46,269 bases of DNA from Saprospiraceae bacterium (GCA_020629035.1 JAHDEC010000029.1:1-46269); one strand, 5' to 3'; shown: positions 1-9,600, counted from the first letter of the stretch. A program made the numbers and translations. The notes: generated by a model not told the origin, from the sequence alone.

Positions 1-14
1 TCAAATTTTAAGAT

Positions 15-404
15 ATGGATAGTGTAATAAATACTATTGGTAGAAGAAAAGCATCAGTAGCCAGAATTTATGTATCAAATGGCAGCGGATCTATTACCAT
101 AAATGGCAAAGACTACAAAGATTACTTTGCTCAACCCAATATCAGGTTTAATATAGAAGATCCTTTAAAGACAGTTGAAGTTGAAGGACAATATGATATA
201 AAGGTTAACGTAAAAGGTGGAGGTTTCAAAGGTCAGGCAGAGGCTACTCGTTTAGCTATTGCTAGAGCATTGGTAAAAATCAATGAAGACTATAGAAAGC
301 CACTAAAAGCTAAGAAATACCTGACTAGAGATTCAAGAGTTGTAGAAAGGAAGAAGTTTGGTAAGCCTAAAGCAAGAAAGAGCTTCCAGTTCTCAAAACG
401 TTAA
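15..404 (+). CDS. rpsI: 30S ribosomal protein S9
   Basis: Structural protein of the small ribosomal subunit; the C-terminal tail reaches the decoding region. The 129-residue length is normal for bacterial S9. The N-terminus carries the family signature TIGRRKASVAR, a GGGFKGQAEA segment lies mid-protein, and the basic tail ends in FSKR. The ATG is preceded by an AT-rich stretch with no Shine-Dalgarno motif. It is the first gene of the rpsI-rpsB-tsf order that is usual in Bacteroidota; rplM would be expected just upstream, outside the window. The gap to rpsB is 33 bases, so co-transcription is likely. Confidence 0.98.
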   Translation: MDSVINTIGRRKASVARIYVSNGSGSITINGKDYKDYFAQPNIRFNIEDPLKTVEVEGQYDIKVNVKGGGFKGQAEATRLAIARALVKINEDYRKPLKAKKYLTRDSRVVERKKFGKPKARKSFQFSKR

Positions 405-437
405 TCTTATTCTTCAATTTTATTCATTTAGATAATT

Positions 438-1172
438 ATGAGCAAACCAACATATAACGAATTATTGAAAGCAGGTGTGCATTTTGGTCACATGAAGAGA
501 AAGTGGAATCCAAAAATGCTTCCTTACATCTTCATGGAAAGAAAAGGAATCCATATCATCGATCTTAACCGAACGTTAGATTGTATGGAGGAGGCAGCAC
601 AGGCTATGAAACAAATGGCAAAAAGTGGAAGAAAGATACTTTTTGTAGCCACTAAAAAACAAGCAAAAGAAATCGTATCGACAGCTGCGAAATCAGTAAA
701 CATGCCATATGTTACTGAAAGATGGTTAGGAGGTATGATGACCAATTTTGCAACAATCAGACGTTCAGTAAAGAAGATGCAAAACATCGAGAAATTATTG
801 AATGATAAATCAGCAACAAGTATTACAAAAAAGGAAAAACTAACCTTAAGCAGAGAGCGTAATAAGCTTCAAAAAGTGTTAGGTGGAATCGAAAGATTAA
901 ACAGAATTCCTTCAGCCGTTTTTATTGTGGATATTGCTCACGAGCATATTGCTGTTGCTGAATCAAAAAAATTAGGCTTAAGAACTTTTGGTATTGTAGA
1001 TACAAATTCTAACCCTAATTTGATCGATTTTCCTATTCCGGGTAATGATGATGCATCTAAAGCTGTGAAGGTAGTAGTTGACTATATGGTTAACGCTATC
1101 AAAGAAGGTTTAGATGAGAGAAAAAATGAAAAAAGCGCGGATGCAGAAGCTCAAGCTCCTGCGACTGCATAA
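438..1172 (+). CDS. rpsB: 30S ribosomal protein S2
   Basis: Small-subunit ribosomal protein S2. At 244 residues it is close to the family norm. The N-terminal LLKAGVHFGH motif, the central TERWLGGMMTNF motif and the PSAVFIVD segment are all S2 hallmarks. The C-terminus is an Ala/Glu-rich tail of low complexity. The ATG follows the AT-rich leader attattcatttagataatt, again without a purine-rich ribosome binding site. It lies between rpsI (33 bases upstream) and tsf (36 bases downstream), the conserved translation operon. Confidence 0.98.
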   Translation: MSKPTYNELLKAGVHFGHMKRKWNPKMLPYIFMERKGIHIIDLNRTLDCMEEAAQAMKQMAKSGRKILFVATKKQAKEIVSTAAKSVNMPYVTERWLGGMMTNFATIRRSVKKMQNIEKLLNDKSATSITKKEKLTLSRERNKLQKVLGGIERLNRIPSAVFIVDIAHEHIAVAESKKLGLRTFGIVDTNSNPNLIDFPIPGNDDASKAVKVVVDYMVNAIKEGLDERKNEKSADAEAQAPATA

Positions 1173-1208
1173 GCTTAACTAATTAACAAACTATAAATTA
1201 AGTATATA

Positions 1209-2039
1209 ATGAGCATTAAAGCAGCTGATGTTAAGAAATTAAGAGACCAGACAGGCGCAGGAATGATGGACTGCAAAAAAGCCTTGATGGAAGCTGGTGG
1301 TGATTTTGCTAAAGCCGTAGAGGTTTTAAGAAAAAAAGGACAAAAACTTTCTGCTAAGAGAGCCGATAGAGAGGCTAAAGAAGGTGTTGTTGTTGCTAAA
1401 GTAACTGGCGATAACACTAGAGGAGTTGTCGTAAGATTAAGTTGTGAAACTGATTTCGTTGCTAAGAATGAGGATTTCATTAAAATGACAGACGAAATAG
1501 CAAGTTTAGCTTTAACTAGCAAGCCTGCTGACAAAGAAGCATTACTTGCTTTAGATTTTGGTGGTCAACCATTAGGTGAGAAAATCATTGAGCAGATTGG
1601 TGTAATTGGTGAGAAAGTGGAATTAACAAGTTATGAGCACTTAGAATCTCCAATGGTAGTAGAATACAATCACATGGGTAATAAAGCTGGTGTAATTGTA
1701 GGATTAAACAAAGCTTCTGATAACTTTCTTACTCCAGGAAAAGATGTAGCTATGCAAGTTGCAGCTATGAAGCCTGTAGCTTTAGATAAGGATCAAGTTG
1801 ATTCGGCAATCATTGAAAAGGAGATAGAGATAGGAATGGAGATTGCTAGAAAAGCTGGAAAACCTGAAGCAATGTTAGAAAAAATTGCACAAGGAAAATT
1901 AAACAAGTTCTTTAAGGAGAATACCTTAATGAACCAAGCTTTTGTAAAAGATGGTAAACAAAGTGTTGCTTCTTATCTAAGCAGTGTCGACCAAGAGTTG
2001 ACCGTTGTAGATTTCAAGCACATTGCATTAGGAAAATAA
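1209..2039 (+). CDS. tsf: translation elongation factor Ts
   Basis: Guanine-nucleotide exchange factor that regenerates EF-Tu-GTP in the cytoplasm. At 276 residues it has the usual bacterial length. The N-terminal UBA-like domain (about residues 5-45) contains [17 protein letters not shown], and the exchange-core signature [11 protein letters not shown] lies at about residues 80-90. The rest forms the dimerisation and core subdomains. The gene follows rpsB by 36 bases and ends 8 bases before a perfect terminator-type hairpin, which makes it the likely last gene of the rpsI-rpsB-tsf transcript. Confidence 0.98.
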   Translation: MSIKAADVKKLRDQTGAGMMDCKKALMEAGGDFAKAVEVLRKKGQKLSAKRADREAKEGVVVAKVTGDNTRGVVVRLSCETDFVAKNEDFIKMTDEIASLALTSKPADKEALLALDFGGQPLGEKIIEQIGVIGEKVELTSYEHLESPMVVEYNHMGNKAGVIVGLNKASDNFLTPGKDVAMQVAAMKPVALDKDQVDSAIIEKEIEIGMEIARKAGKPEAMLEKIAQGKLNKFFKENTLMNQAFVKDGKQSVASYLSSVDQELTVVDFKHIALGK

Positions 2040-2045
2040 ATGTAG

Positions 2046-2074
2046 AAGCGACTCAATTGAGTCGCTTTTTTTTT
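2046..2074 (+). terminator. Rho-independent terminator or attenuator between tsf and pyrH
   Basis: The sequence GCGACTC-AATT-GAGTCGC at 2048-2065 is a perfect inverted repeat. Flanking AA at 2046-2047 can pair with TT after it, and an uninterrupted T run continues to 2074. This is a textbook intrinsic terminator directly after the tsf stop. Only 15 bases separate the T run from the pyrH ATG at 2090, so there is no room for a separate promoter downstream of it. Confidence 0.85.
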
Positions 2075-2089
2075 ACACCTTTTTATCTT

Positions 2090-2806
2090 ATGAATACAAA
2101 GTACAAAAGAGTCCTACTTAAATTAAGCGGCGAATCATTAATGGGAAATGAACAGTTTGGAATTTCACCAGAAATGCTTCAAAGCTATGCTAAAGAAATT
2201 AAATCTTTAGCTGATCAAGAAGTGCAAATAGCTATTGTCATAGGTGGTGGAAACATCTATCGTGGCCTACAAGCCAAAGACAGTGGTATCGAACGTGTTA
2301 CGGGTGACTACATGGGTATGCTTGCCACTTGCATTAATGGCATGGCTTTAATGAGTGCATTGGAATCTGAGGGTATCTATACAAGATTAGTTTCTGCTAT
2401 GGATATGAAAGAAATTGCCGAACCTTATATCCGTAGAAAAGCTATTAGACATTTAGAAAAAGGACGAGTTGTGATTTTCTGTGGTGGCACTGGAAGCCCA
2501 TATTTTACCACAGATTCTGCAGCGGCACTTCGGGCTAATGAAGTGGGTGCAGATGTGATATTAAAGGGTACAAGAGTAGATGGAATTTATACCGCTGATC
2601 CAGAAAAAGATCCATCAGCTACTAAGTACGAAAACATTAGTTTTACTCAGGTAATTAGAGACGGACTTAAAGTCATGGATATGACAGCATTTACTTTGTG
2701 TCAGGAAAACAACCTTCCGATAGTAGTCTTTGATATACACAAACGAGGTAACTTATTACAAGTAGTAAGAGGCGAGAATATTGGTACATTGGTTTCCAAT
2801 AGCTAG
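2090..2806 (+). CDS. pyrH: UMP kinase
   Basis: Hexameric bacterial UMP kinase of the amino-acid kinase fold; it phosphorylates UMP to UDP in pyrimidine nucleotide synthesis. The protein has 238 residues, the family norm, from the ATG at 2090. The start [16 protein letters not shown], the nucleotide-site motif IGGGNIYRG, the [11 protein letters not shown] segment and [13 protein letters not shown] are all diagnostic. An in-frame TTG at 2057 would add 11 residues encoded by the terminator hairpin and T run and is not credible, so the ATG was chosen. It follows tsf, as often seen in bacteria, but no frr gene follows; the next gene is convergent. Confidence 0.97.
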   Translation: MNTKYKRVLLKLSGESLMGNEQFGISPEMLQSYAKEIKSLADQEVQIAIVIGGGNIYRGLQAKDSGIERVTGDYMGMLATCINGMALMSALESEGIYTRLVSAMDMKEIAEPYIRRKAIRHLEKGRVVIFCGGTGSPYFTTDSAAALRANEVGADVILKGTRVDGIYTADPEKDPSATKYENISFTQVIRDGLKVMDMTAFTLCQENNLPIVVFDIHKRGNLLQVVRGENIGTLVSNS

Positions 2807-2830
2807 GGCCAACAGAGAGCAACATATTCC

Positions 2831-3355
2831 CTAGTTAATCGCTGCCGGTTTTTTGTCCAATATCTTTTTTGCTCCATATTTAATCACAAAGAAGAGAGCA
2901 ACAAAAAGTATTAGAAGATAATGAATTGGAATAAAGGAAATGGCGATAATATGCGTCCGATCTACAAACCACATCACAACAATTAGTGCAGACATAATCA
3001 ACATCATTCCTGATAATTTCTCAAAGCCTGGAATATCACAAAAGGCTGTTTTCGATCGTATAATTAGCAGCGTCCCCACCATCAATATTATTGGTAAAAC
3101 TTGGGTATAGAGATTTGTATCCAAAATGGCTTGCTTTTCAAACAAGAACAAATAGATGTTTAAGAAAAAGGCAAGAACTCCTGGAATACAAACCAAGAAT
3201 ATTAATGTACTGTAAATGTATTTCCAAGGTGATTCTTTTCCATCTTCTCCTGCAACTAAGGTGACAACTCCAGCAATAATCGGTATAGCTAAACTATAAT
3301 AAAGTACTAAAAAAGGATTAGCACTTAGGTAATCAAAAAACTCGCCTAATGTCAT
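2831..3355 (-). CDS. polytopic membrane protein of unknown function
   Basis: A 174-residue hydrophobic protein that I do not recognise as a named family. By eye it has five membrane segments at about residues 15-35, 47-72, 83-103, 113-131 and 138-162. Short polar loops lie between them (GEDGKESPWK between the first two), and the C-terminus is basic (YGAKKILDKK). This places it in the inner membrane. It lies 16 bases downstream of the 2-oxoglutarate dehydrogenase E2 gene on the same strand and may be co-transcribed. No catalytic motif is visible. Confidence 0.8.
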   Translation of the reverse strand: MTLGEFFDYLSANPFLVLYYSLAIPIIAGVVTLVAGEDGKESPWKYIYSTLIFLVCIPGVLAFFLNIYLFLFEKQAILDTNLYTQVLPIILMVGTLLIIRSKTAFCDIPGFEKLSGMMLIMSALIVVMWFVDRTHIIAISFIPIHYLLILFVALFFVIKYGAKKILDKKPAAIN

Positions 3356-3371
3356 ATTGTTTGTTTTTATC

Positions 3372-4601
3372 CTATAGTCCCATCATCAAGGTCATTGGAT
3401 CTTCCAATAACTTTTTAACCTTAACTAAGAAGGTTACAGAAGCTGATCCATCGATCACTCTATGATCATAGCTAAGTGCTAAATACATCATAGGTCTAAT
3501 TTTTACTTCACCATCAATCGCCATTGGTCTTTGCTGAATGGTATGCATCCCTAAAATAGCTGATTGAGGTCTATTTATGATCGGTGTACTCATCATCGAA
3601 CCAAATACTCCTCCATTTGTGATGGTAAATGTTCCGCCTTTCATTTCATCTAAAGTTAAGCTTCCCTCTCTTGCTTTTACCGCTAATCCTTTAATCGACT
3701 TTTCTATATCGGCAAAACTTAGTGATTCTACGTTATGAACAGGTGGTACCACTAATCCTGTAGGTGTAGAAATAGCAATCGATATATCCACATAGTCGTG
3801 ATAGATGAGTTCGTTTCCATCTAAAATGGCGTTTACCTGAGGCATCTCCATTAATACCTGAGCACATGCCTTGGAGAATAAAGACATAAAGCCGAGTTTA
3901 ATACCATTTTTTTCTACAAATCGCTCTTGGTATTTTTTTCTTAATGCCATAATTTCCGTTAGATCTACCTCATTAAAAGTAGTCAACATGGCTGTTTCAT
4001 TCTTAGCTTCCACTAATCTTGAGGCAATGGTCCGACGCATTCTACTCATTTTCTTGCGAGTCTGAGTACGACTGAAGGCTGCAGGCATACTAGCTGCAAC
4101 TGGCGTTTTAGCAACAGCGGGTTTAGATGGATTAGTTGCTAGTGCATCTGCTTTAGTGATTCTTCCATCTTTTCCCGTACCTGTAACAGAAGCAGCAGCA
4201 ATACCTTTCTCAGCTAGTATCTTTCCAGCGGCAGGGGACGGATGACCACTTGCATACGAGTTGCTTGCAGCAGCTTGCGGAGTGGGAGTCTCTTTAGCAG
4301 TCGCTTCTTCTTTCTTTTCTTCTTTTGGTGGAGTTGGTGCTGCTTTTGCAGCGGGTGCGGCGGCACTTGTATCTATTTTTGCTACTAATGCACCAATTTC
4401 TAAATCATCGCCTTCAGCAGCTACATGAACAATTTTTCCCGATGCTTCTGCTGGAAATTCAAGTGTAGCCTTATCAGACTCAAACTCACAAATAGGTTCG
4501 TCTATATTCACATATTCACCATTGGATTTTAACCATTGTGATAAGGTTACTTCAGTGATCGATTCTCCGATTACTGGTACTTTCATTTCTATAATACTCA
4601 T
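3372..4601 (-). CDS. sucB: dihydrolipoyllysine-residue succinyltransferase (2-oxoglutarate dehydrogenase E2)
   Basis: E2 core of the 2-oxoglutarate dehydrogenase complex; transfers succinyl groups from lipoamide to CoA in the TCA cycle. The N-terminal lipoyl domain (residues 1-78) has the lipoylated lysine in ESDKATLE (Lys44). An Ala/Pro/Lys-rich linker follows. The peripheral subunit-binding domain (about 121-155) contains [13 protein letters not shown] and [10 protein letters not shown]. The catalytic domain (about 187-409) ends with SYDHRVIDG, giving catalytic His380 and Asp384. The 409-residue length and the single lipoyl domain with the [10 protein letters not shown] start favour SucB over a pyruvate dehydrogenase E2. 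sucA is not in the window. Confidence 0.95.
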   Translation of the reverse strand: MSIIEMKVPVIGESITEVTLSQWLKSNGEYVNIDEPICEFESDKATLEFPAEASGKIVHVAAEGDDLEIGALVAKIDTSAAAPAAKAAPTPPKEEKKEEATAKETPTPQAAASNSYASGHPSPAAGKILAEKGIAAASVTGTGKDGRITKADALATNPSKPAVAKTPVAASMPAAFSRTQTRKKMSRMRRTIASRLVEAKNETAMLTTFNEVDLTEIMALRKKYQERFVEKNGIKLGFMSLFSKACAQVLMEMPQVNAILDGNELIYHDYVDISIAISTPTGLVVPPVHNVESLSFADIEKSIKGLAVKAREGSLTLDEMKGGTFTITNGGVFGSMMSTPIINRPQSAILGMHTIQQRPMAIDGEVKIRPMMYLALSYDHRVIDGSASVTFLVKVKKLLEDPMTLMMGL

Positions 4602-4787
4602 AGCTTATACATTTATCAATAATAAATGTATAACATACTGAGCGAAAATGAAAGTAAAACCAATCAAGAAAGCCACATGTTTTAAGTTGATCTAAATTAT
4701 TATTTACAAGGACTTAAAAGTGTGTTTGTCGATTTAGTTTTATTTACTCACCCAATAGCTTTAAATTTGGATAGATTTTTATCTAAT

Positions 4788-7238
4788 ATGTATATCGTAA
4801 GAATTTTATTGTTTGTTCTTCTTGGCTCTTCACTTTATGCTCAGACAAACCAGCGTAGTATAAACGCTACAAGGATAACAGAAGCTATAAAAATAGATGG
4901 AGTTTTAGATGAGGCCCAGTGGATAAATGCTAAAGAAAGTATTGGCTTTACTCAAAACGAACCCAAGTATGGAGAAGCCTGCAGCTTTAATAATACGGTT
5001 AAGATTTTATATGATGACAAAGCGCTTTATGTGGCTGCTTTTATGGAAGACACTGAGCCGGAAGGCATCGTAATGAATTTAACTCAACGGGATGATGTAG
5101 GTATTAATGATTGGTTTTTTATTATTCTTGATACGTATCAAAACGGTTTAAATGCCGTGGGTTTTGGACTCACTCCAGCTGGTGTTCAAGCCGATTTGCA
5201 ATATGTAAATGATGACGAGCAGTACCAATGGGATGCGGTGTGGAACAGTGCTGTCAAGGTGGTAGAAAATGGCTGGATTGTGGAGGTGGCTATTCCTTAT
5301 TCTGCTTTAAGGTTTCCAGAGACAGATATACAAGAATGGAATATAAACTTTGGTCGAAGAATACGAAGAAAGTTTGAAAAGTCATTTTGGAATCCTGTAG
5401 ACCCTAATGTTCCTGGATTTATTAATCAGGCAGGGCAATTAAATGGTATTGAGCATGTTAAAGCTCCCATCCGTTTATCATTGACTCCATTTGTTGTAGT
5501 AGGCCAGCAGTTTTCTAATAACAAATCCAGCCAAAGCTATGGTGCTGGGATGGATTTAAAATATGGTATTACTGATGCATTTACCTTAGATATGACCATA
5601 ATCCCAGATTTTAGTCAAGTTCGCTCAGATGATCAGGTTTTTAATTTGACTCCGTTTGAAGTTCGATTTGATGAAAATCGTCCGTTCTTTACAGAAGGCA
5701 CAGATATATTCAATAAAGGTGGGTTCTTCTATTCGCGCAGAATTGGCCAAAGACCTTTCTATACCAATCAGATTTTATCGGATAACAATTATGTAGATGT
5801 GAATGGCTTGAATAGCACTGCTCAACTGATCAATGCAACTAAAATTTCCGGAAGAAATAAAAATGGTACAGGCTTGGGTTTTTTCAATGCTGTTGAAAGT
5901 AGAAGTTATGTGACGGCTATTAATCTGGATAATGAAGAGGTCGAACTGCTTGAGCATCCGCTAACTAATTATAATGTTTCAGTTGTTGATCAGAGTTTAA
6001 AAAATAACTCATATATCTCATTGATTAATACCAATGTCATGCGCGAAGGATCTGCTTATGATGCAAACTTGACGGGTACAGAATTTCAATTGAGAAATAA
6101 AAAGCAAAAGTATCAGTTGAGTGGAAAGGCAGCCCTAAGTCAACGATTTTTGGAAAGTGGATTAGATCTTGGACATACCTATTTTGCGGAATTTGCAGAA
6201 ATCGATGGACAACTTAAAACCTTTGGAGGTATCAATGTAGAGTCTGCCAATTACAATCCAAATGATTTAGGTTTTTTATTTAGCCCTAATGAACGTTCTG
6301 CTTATTTATATTCTGAATATTGGGAGTTTAAACCAACAAACGAAAACATACAGCGATATAGATTTTGGGGTTCGACAAGTCTTAATTTTTTGCATGAGCC
6401 TTTTGTTTACAATTCATTTGATGTCGAAGGTGGGTTTTTTCTTGTCACCAAAGGTTTTGTAGGTACGGGTGGAAATTTTTCAGTTAATCCTGTGGCAACA
6501 CATGACTACTTTGAACCTCGGACGGCTGATTTTTCTCGACATTTGGTAATACCAGGAAACGCATCTATTGGAGGATTTGTTTCGACGGATTATAGCAAAA
6601 CCTTGGCTTTAAATGCCAATTTCGGTATTGCTAAATTCTTTAGTGTAGATCGACACCATTTTCAAGTAAATTTAGAACCAAGGTGGACTATTTCTAGTAA
6701 AGCACTCCTCATTTTTAGCACATACTTTGAGTTTCTACATAACGATGAAGGTTTTGTAAATAAGACTTTTATTGATAATTATGAAAGCTATTTTGATGAG
6801 GATATTATTGCCATCGGAAGAAGAGATAGAAACATTTTAGAAAATTCATTATCGTTGAATTATATTTTTACTAATAAGATGGCTAGTTCATTAAGAGTCA
6901 GGCATTACTGGGATGTAGTGGATTATAACGGGTATAAAAACTTAGGAGAGGATGGCGCTATTTCAGCTAATTATTTATTTGATGGTTTAAATGAAGATGG
7001 AGAATCTGTATTTAATGCTAATACTAGTTTTTTCAATATTGATTTAAACTATTTATGGCGATTTGCTCCTGGGAGTGATATCATTTTTTCTTATCGTTCT
7101 AATGCCTTTGCGTTTAATAAGGATGTTAACGAGGCGTATTTTGACAACTTAGATTACATCCTACGAACTCAGTTAAATCATACACTTTCCTTAAAGGTTT
7201 TGTATTTTTTAGATGCTGCTGCGTTTAGTAAAAGGTAG
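4788..7238 (+). CDS. DUF5916 outer-membrane protein with N-terminal CBM9-like domain (copy 1)
   Basis: A large envelope protein (816 residues) of the DUF5916 family, common in Bacteroidota, without a firm biochemical role. The ATG at 4788 gives a clean signal peptide, MYIVRILLFVLLGSSLYAQ; an in-frame GTG at 4722 would place polar sequence before it and was rejected. Residues about 30-220 form a CBM9-like beta-sandwich (IDGVLDEAQW, YDDKALYVAAF, WIVEVAIPYSALRFP). The rest is rich in alternating aromatic/polar strands, as in an outer-membrane barrel, and contains the block ENRPFFTEGTDIFNKG. The C-terminus ends near hydrophobic strands. It is a paralogue of the protein at 13832-16306. It stands alone, divergent from sucB and convergent with the next gene. 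Confidence 0.88.
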   Translation: MYIVRILLFVLLGSSLYAQTNQRSINATRITEAIKIDGVLDEAQWINAKESIGFTQNEPKYGEACSFNNTVKILYDDKALYVAAFMEDTEPEGIVMNLTQRDDVGINDWFFIILDTYQNGLNAVGFGLTPAGVQADLQYVNDDEQYQWDAVWNSAVKVVENGWIVEVAIPYSALRFPETDIQEWNINFGRRIRRKFEKSFWNPVDPNVPGFINQAGQLNGIEHVKAPIRLSLTPFVVVGQQFSNNKSSQSYGAGMDLKYGITDAFTLDMTIIPDFSQVRSDDQVFNLTPFEVRFDENRPFFTEGTDIFNKGGFFYSRRIGQRPFYTNQILSDNNYVDVNGLNSTAQLINATKISGRNKNGTGLGFFNAVESRSYVTAINLDNEEVELLEHPLTNYNVSVVDQSLKNNSYISLINTNVMREGSAYDANLTGTEFQLRNKKQKYQLSGKAALSQRFLESGLDLGHTYFAEFAEIDGQLKTFGGINVESANYNPNDLGFLFSPNERSAYLYSEYWEFKPTNENIQRYRFWGSTSLNFLHEPFVYNSFDVEGGFFLVTKGFVGTGGNFSVNPVATHDYFEPRTADFSRHLVIPGNASIGGFVSTDYSKTLALNANFGIAKFFSVDRHHFQVNLEPRWTISSKALLIFSTYFEFLHNDEGFVNKTFIDNYESYFDEDIIAIGRRDRNILENSLSLNYIFTNKMASSLRVRHYWDVVDYNGYKNLGEDGAISANYLFDGLNEDGESVFNANTSFFNIDLNYLWRFAPGSDIIFSYRSNAFAFNKDVNEAYFDNLDYILRTQLNHTLSLKVLYFLDAAAFSKR

Positions 7239-7252
7239 GTTACTTTCAGTGA

Positions 7253-7272
7253 TTGAAAACCGAAGTTTTCAA
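7253..7272. terminator. Hairpin between convergent genes (UUCG loop on the minus strand)
   Basis: TTGAAAAC at 7253-7260 and GTTTTCAA at 7265-7272 form a perfect 8-bp stem around a 4-base loop (CGAA on plus, TTCG on minus, giving a C(UUCG)G-type tetraloop). It lies between the DUF5916 stop and the stop of the convergent lipoprotein gene, overlapping the latter. ATTTT follows on the plus strand; there is no strong T run on the minus strand. A bidirectional terminator role is inferred from position. Confidence 0.45.
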
Positions 7273-7634
7273 ATTTTCATAAAGATTCGAATATCCTTTA
7301 GAGCAAGATCTTTCAATATTAATTTATCATTTGACCATTCTAATATTTCATGTTTTTCTATAGAGTTTTCTTTGTTATCAAAAACTCGCTTAATAGTAAT
7401 GTGGTTATCTTGAACTGTATAATGACCATCTATGTCTTTAATTGTTTTTCTTATTGAAAATTTTCCATCAGGGGAGAAACTATAGATAGCATTCTTTTCT
7501 AATGATAGCATAACACCAGAAAAGAAATTGCCTGGTTTCAGTTCTACAATTTGCCATTTGCCTGTCAATGTTTGTGATTGACAAGCAAACAGTAATGAGG
7601 TTATTGCTATGAAGAAGATGGCTTTCGTTTTCAT
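7269..7634 (-). CDS. small lipoprotein, lipocalin-like
   Basis: A 121-residue predicted lipoprotein. The N-terminus has a signal peptide with lipobox LFAC (Cys18), so it is probably anchored in the envelope. The mature part begins LTGKWQIVEL and continues with short beta-rich stretches (FSPDGKFSIRK, GHYTVQDNHITI), the pattern of Bacteroidota lipocalin-like lipoproteins that start with a TGKW motif. No ligand can be inferred. It is a single gene, convergent with the DUF5916 gene and sharing the hairpin at its 3' end. Confidence 0.7.
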   Translation of the reverse strand: MKTKAIFFIAITSLLFACQSQTLTGKWQIVELKPGNFFSGVMLSLEKNAIYSFSPDGKFSIRKTIKDIDGHYTVQDNHITIKRVFDNKENSIEKHEILEWSNDKLILKDLALKDIRIFMKI

Positions 7635-7816
7635 ATAATGAATTTAATGTTTCTCTTAGGTTTTCTGTACCTAATCGCCTGCTAATATGCGGATTTATTT
7701 GCTGACCCAAGGTTTATAATATATATTCTTGATGTCCAGTTTTCTGTGTTATAAATAACCACATTTTACTGTTATTAATTGGTTTAGTTTATATCTTAAG
7801 CTTACTTAAAAGTTAC

Positions 7817-8181
7817 TTAACCTGGACCAAACAGTTCTTTTTCGCCCTGAGCTTTATTCTGGATGTTATCATAGATATTCATGAGAATATTGCAATCATC
7901 CTTGACCCAATTTCCAGTAGTTCCGCCTTTATAAACTCCTTTATTAAGATAACTACTGAATAAATAATATGTTTTACAGCATCTTCCTCGTAAAAGAAGC
8001 ATTCTTTCCACTGAGGGTTTATTTTGTTTTTTGGAACCCTGCCGATTCCTCCTCTAAACACTTGAATTAGTCCTTGAGAGTGAGCAAAAGAAGCAGCACT
8101 CTGATCCCTTTCTACAGAAGCAATAAGGATTAAGGCATAATGTTTTATATAATTAGTAGCAACTACTGTTAGGAATTTTAT
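7817..8181 (-). pseudogene. frameshifted remnant of a small gene of unknown function
   Basis: The 595-base gap between the lipoprotein and the next membrane protein is not empty. On the minus strand a reading frame runs from an ATA at 8181 (no ATG) through IKFLTVVATNYIKHYALIL, then FRGGIGRVPKNK and NPQWKECFFYEEDAVKHIIY. Near 7960-7975 the protein-like sequence moves to another frame, which continues SSYLNKGVYKGG, TGNWVKDDCN and ends QGEKELFGPG at 7817. The total of 365 bases is three times 121 plus two, consistent with a single frameshift. The start appears lost (ATA in place of ATG). I recognise no family. An assembly error could also explain the shift. The flanks (7635-7816 and 8182-8229) show nothing further. 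Confidence 0.45.
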
Positions 8182-8229
8182 GTTTTTCTATATAGATTGG
8201 CTTGAAAGCAATTAAGATTTATCTATCGA

Positions 8230-9600
8230 CTAATAATCACAATACTGACCTCTTGGCCATGCTAAGTATTTGTTATTAAAATACGCTCGGTCGAGTGAGT
8301 TAAAACTAGTCATAAACCAGTTCTCATCGTATATTCCACTCTCTAAAATTTTAGCTTCATTAGCTAAATGAATGCTTCTAACTAAGTTTTCTTGCTTACT
8401 CACAATGAGCGATTCATAGGGTAAAGACCAGCTTAGCATTTTAATTTCAGAAGGTATTTGGTTTTCTTCGATAACCATCTTTGAACACTGCTGCTGCTCG
8501 ATGGTGGTTTTTACCCATGCTAAACGATTGCTAAAATCAGAGGAATACCAGACAATTCTGCCGATAGAAAAAAGGGTCAAAAAACTAAACAGACCGATGA
8601 ACCATTTCTTTTGAAATTGATTTTCTTCAACTAAAAGCAATATTGGAAAATAAAAAAAGAGACTCAAAGTATAGAAATTCGTTTCCACATAAAAGGAATT
8701 GGATGGGTCTGGGTTTCCAATTAAAATCACATATAAATACACGACAGTCGAGGCTAGAACAAAGATTGATGCGAGCCATCGCTTGGCTCTAATTAATAGG
8801 AATAAGCAAACAATAAACCCAAGCACAAGCAACTGATATTTGGTGCCCCACTCTGAAATAAAAAAATCAAGTGATGGTAGTTCGAAAAATTTACCAGCCC
8901 AAATTTCAAGAAATTGGTCAAACTCTTTAGACTTAGCTGTGTCATACCAATTAGGTAAATAGTTTCTTTTTAAAAACCAGGCTCCAATAAAACTAAGTAA
9001 AGTTATAATAGTCCATTTATCTTTAGTTTTAGCAACTAATTGATCATAAAATAGCAGAAAGAAACAAGGAAAGAGTAACAGTGGATGATAAAATAACACT
9101 AAGAAAAACGAGGGCAAAATCAGCATTATAATTACAAAACTTCTCGGATTAAGCCTCCTCGCTTTTAAACTTGCTAACAAACAAATACTTGCTGATAAGC
9201 CATGGATTTGCTCTGAATTACACCAATAAAAACCTTCTGAACAAGCAAATAAAGCAACTATGATACTTAAAAGCGCTAATCTAGGTTGTTTTAGTACTTT
9301 GGAAATAATCAAGAAAAAGATATAGTGTATAATGACATAAGCAAGCGAAAAAACAATACCAATGGCTTGGATTGGAAGCCCTAATTTTACAAAAAGCCAA
9401 GGTAAAAACCTTACGCTTGTAGCCGGCCATCTATTTGCCATAACTTCTATTCGCTCCTCACAAAGCATTAAGAAAACCTGGAAAGCATTGTCAAAAGTTA
9501 ATATCCTTTCCTTCCAAAAAAATAAGGACATAATAACCAACAGTAGAAATACCATTGACCCTAAAGTAAAAACACTTATAGATGATTTTTTATGAAACAC
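8230..9600 (-). CDS. polytopic membrane protein, glycosyltransferase-C-like, function unknown
   Basis: A 456-residue protein with about eleven hydrophobic segments by eye, starting at residues 8-30. There is a polar, probably periplasmic segment around 205-245 and a soluble C-terminal part of about 100 residues. The overall layout (short cytoplasmic N-terminus, many helices, C-terminal soluble domain) resembles GT-C fold or oligosaccharide-handling membrane proteins of Bacteroidota. I see no diagnostic catalytic motif, so the assignment is loose. The start is a GTG at 9600; the next in-frame ATG would cut into the first membrane helix. It lies 47 bases downstream of aspS on the same strand. 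Confidence 0.75.
   Translation of the reverse strand: MFHKKSSISVFTLGSMVFLLLVIMSLFFWKERILTFDNAFQVFLMLCEERIEVMANRWPATSVRFLPWLFVKLGLPIQAIGIVFSLAYVIIHYIFFLIISKVLKQPRLALLSIIVALFACSEGFYWCNSEQIHGLSASICLLASLKARRLNPRSFVIIMLILPSFFLVLFYHPLLLFPCFFLLFYDQLVAKTKDKWTIITLLSFIGAWFLKRNYLPNWYDTAKSKEFDQFLEIWAGKFFELPSLDFFISEWGTKYQLLVLGFIVCLFLLIRAKRWLASIFVLASTVVYLYVILIGNPDPSNSFYVETNFYTLSLFFYFPILLLVEENQFQKKWFIGLFSFLTLFSIGRIVWYSSDFSNRLAWVKTTIEQQQCSKMVIEENQIPSEIKMLSWSLPYESLIVSKQENLVRSIHLANEAKILESGIYDENWFMTSFNSLDRAYFNNKYLAWPRGQYCDY

Noticed and set aside
1175-1534. 119-codon open frame on the minus strand inside tsf
   Set aside because: It is antisense to a clear EF-Ts gene and has no recognisable protein features; tsf codon bias explains it.
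2057-2089. TTG start extending pyrH by 11 residues
   Set aside because: The extra residues come from the terminator hairpin and T run; UMP kinases begin at the ATG at 2090.
4722-4787. GTG start extending the first DUF5916 protein
   Set aside because: It would put polar sequence ahead of a complete signal peptide that starts at 4788.
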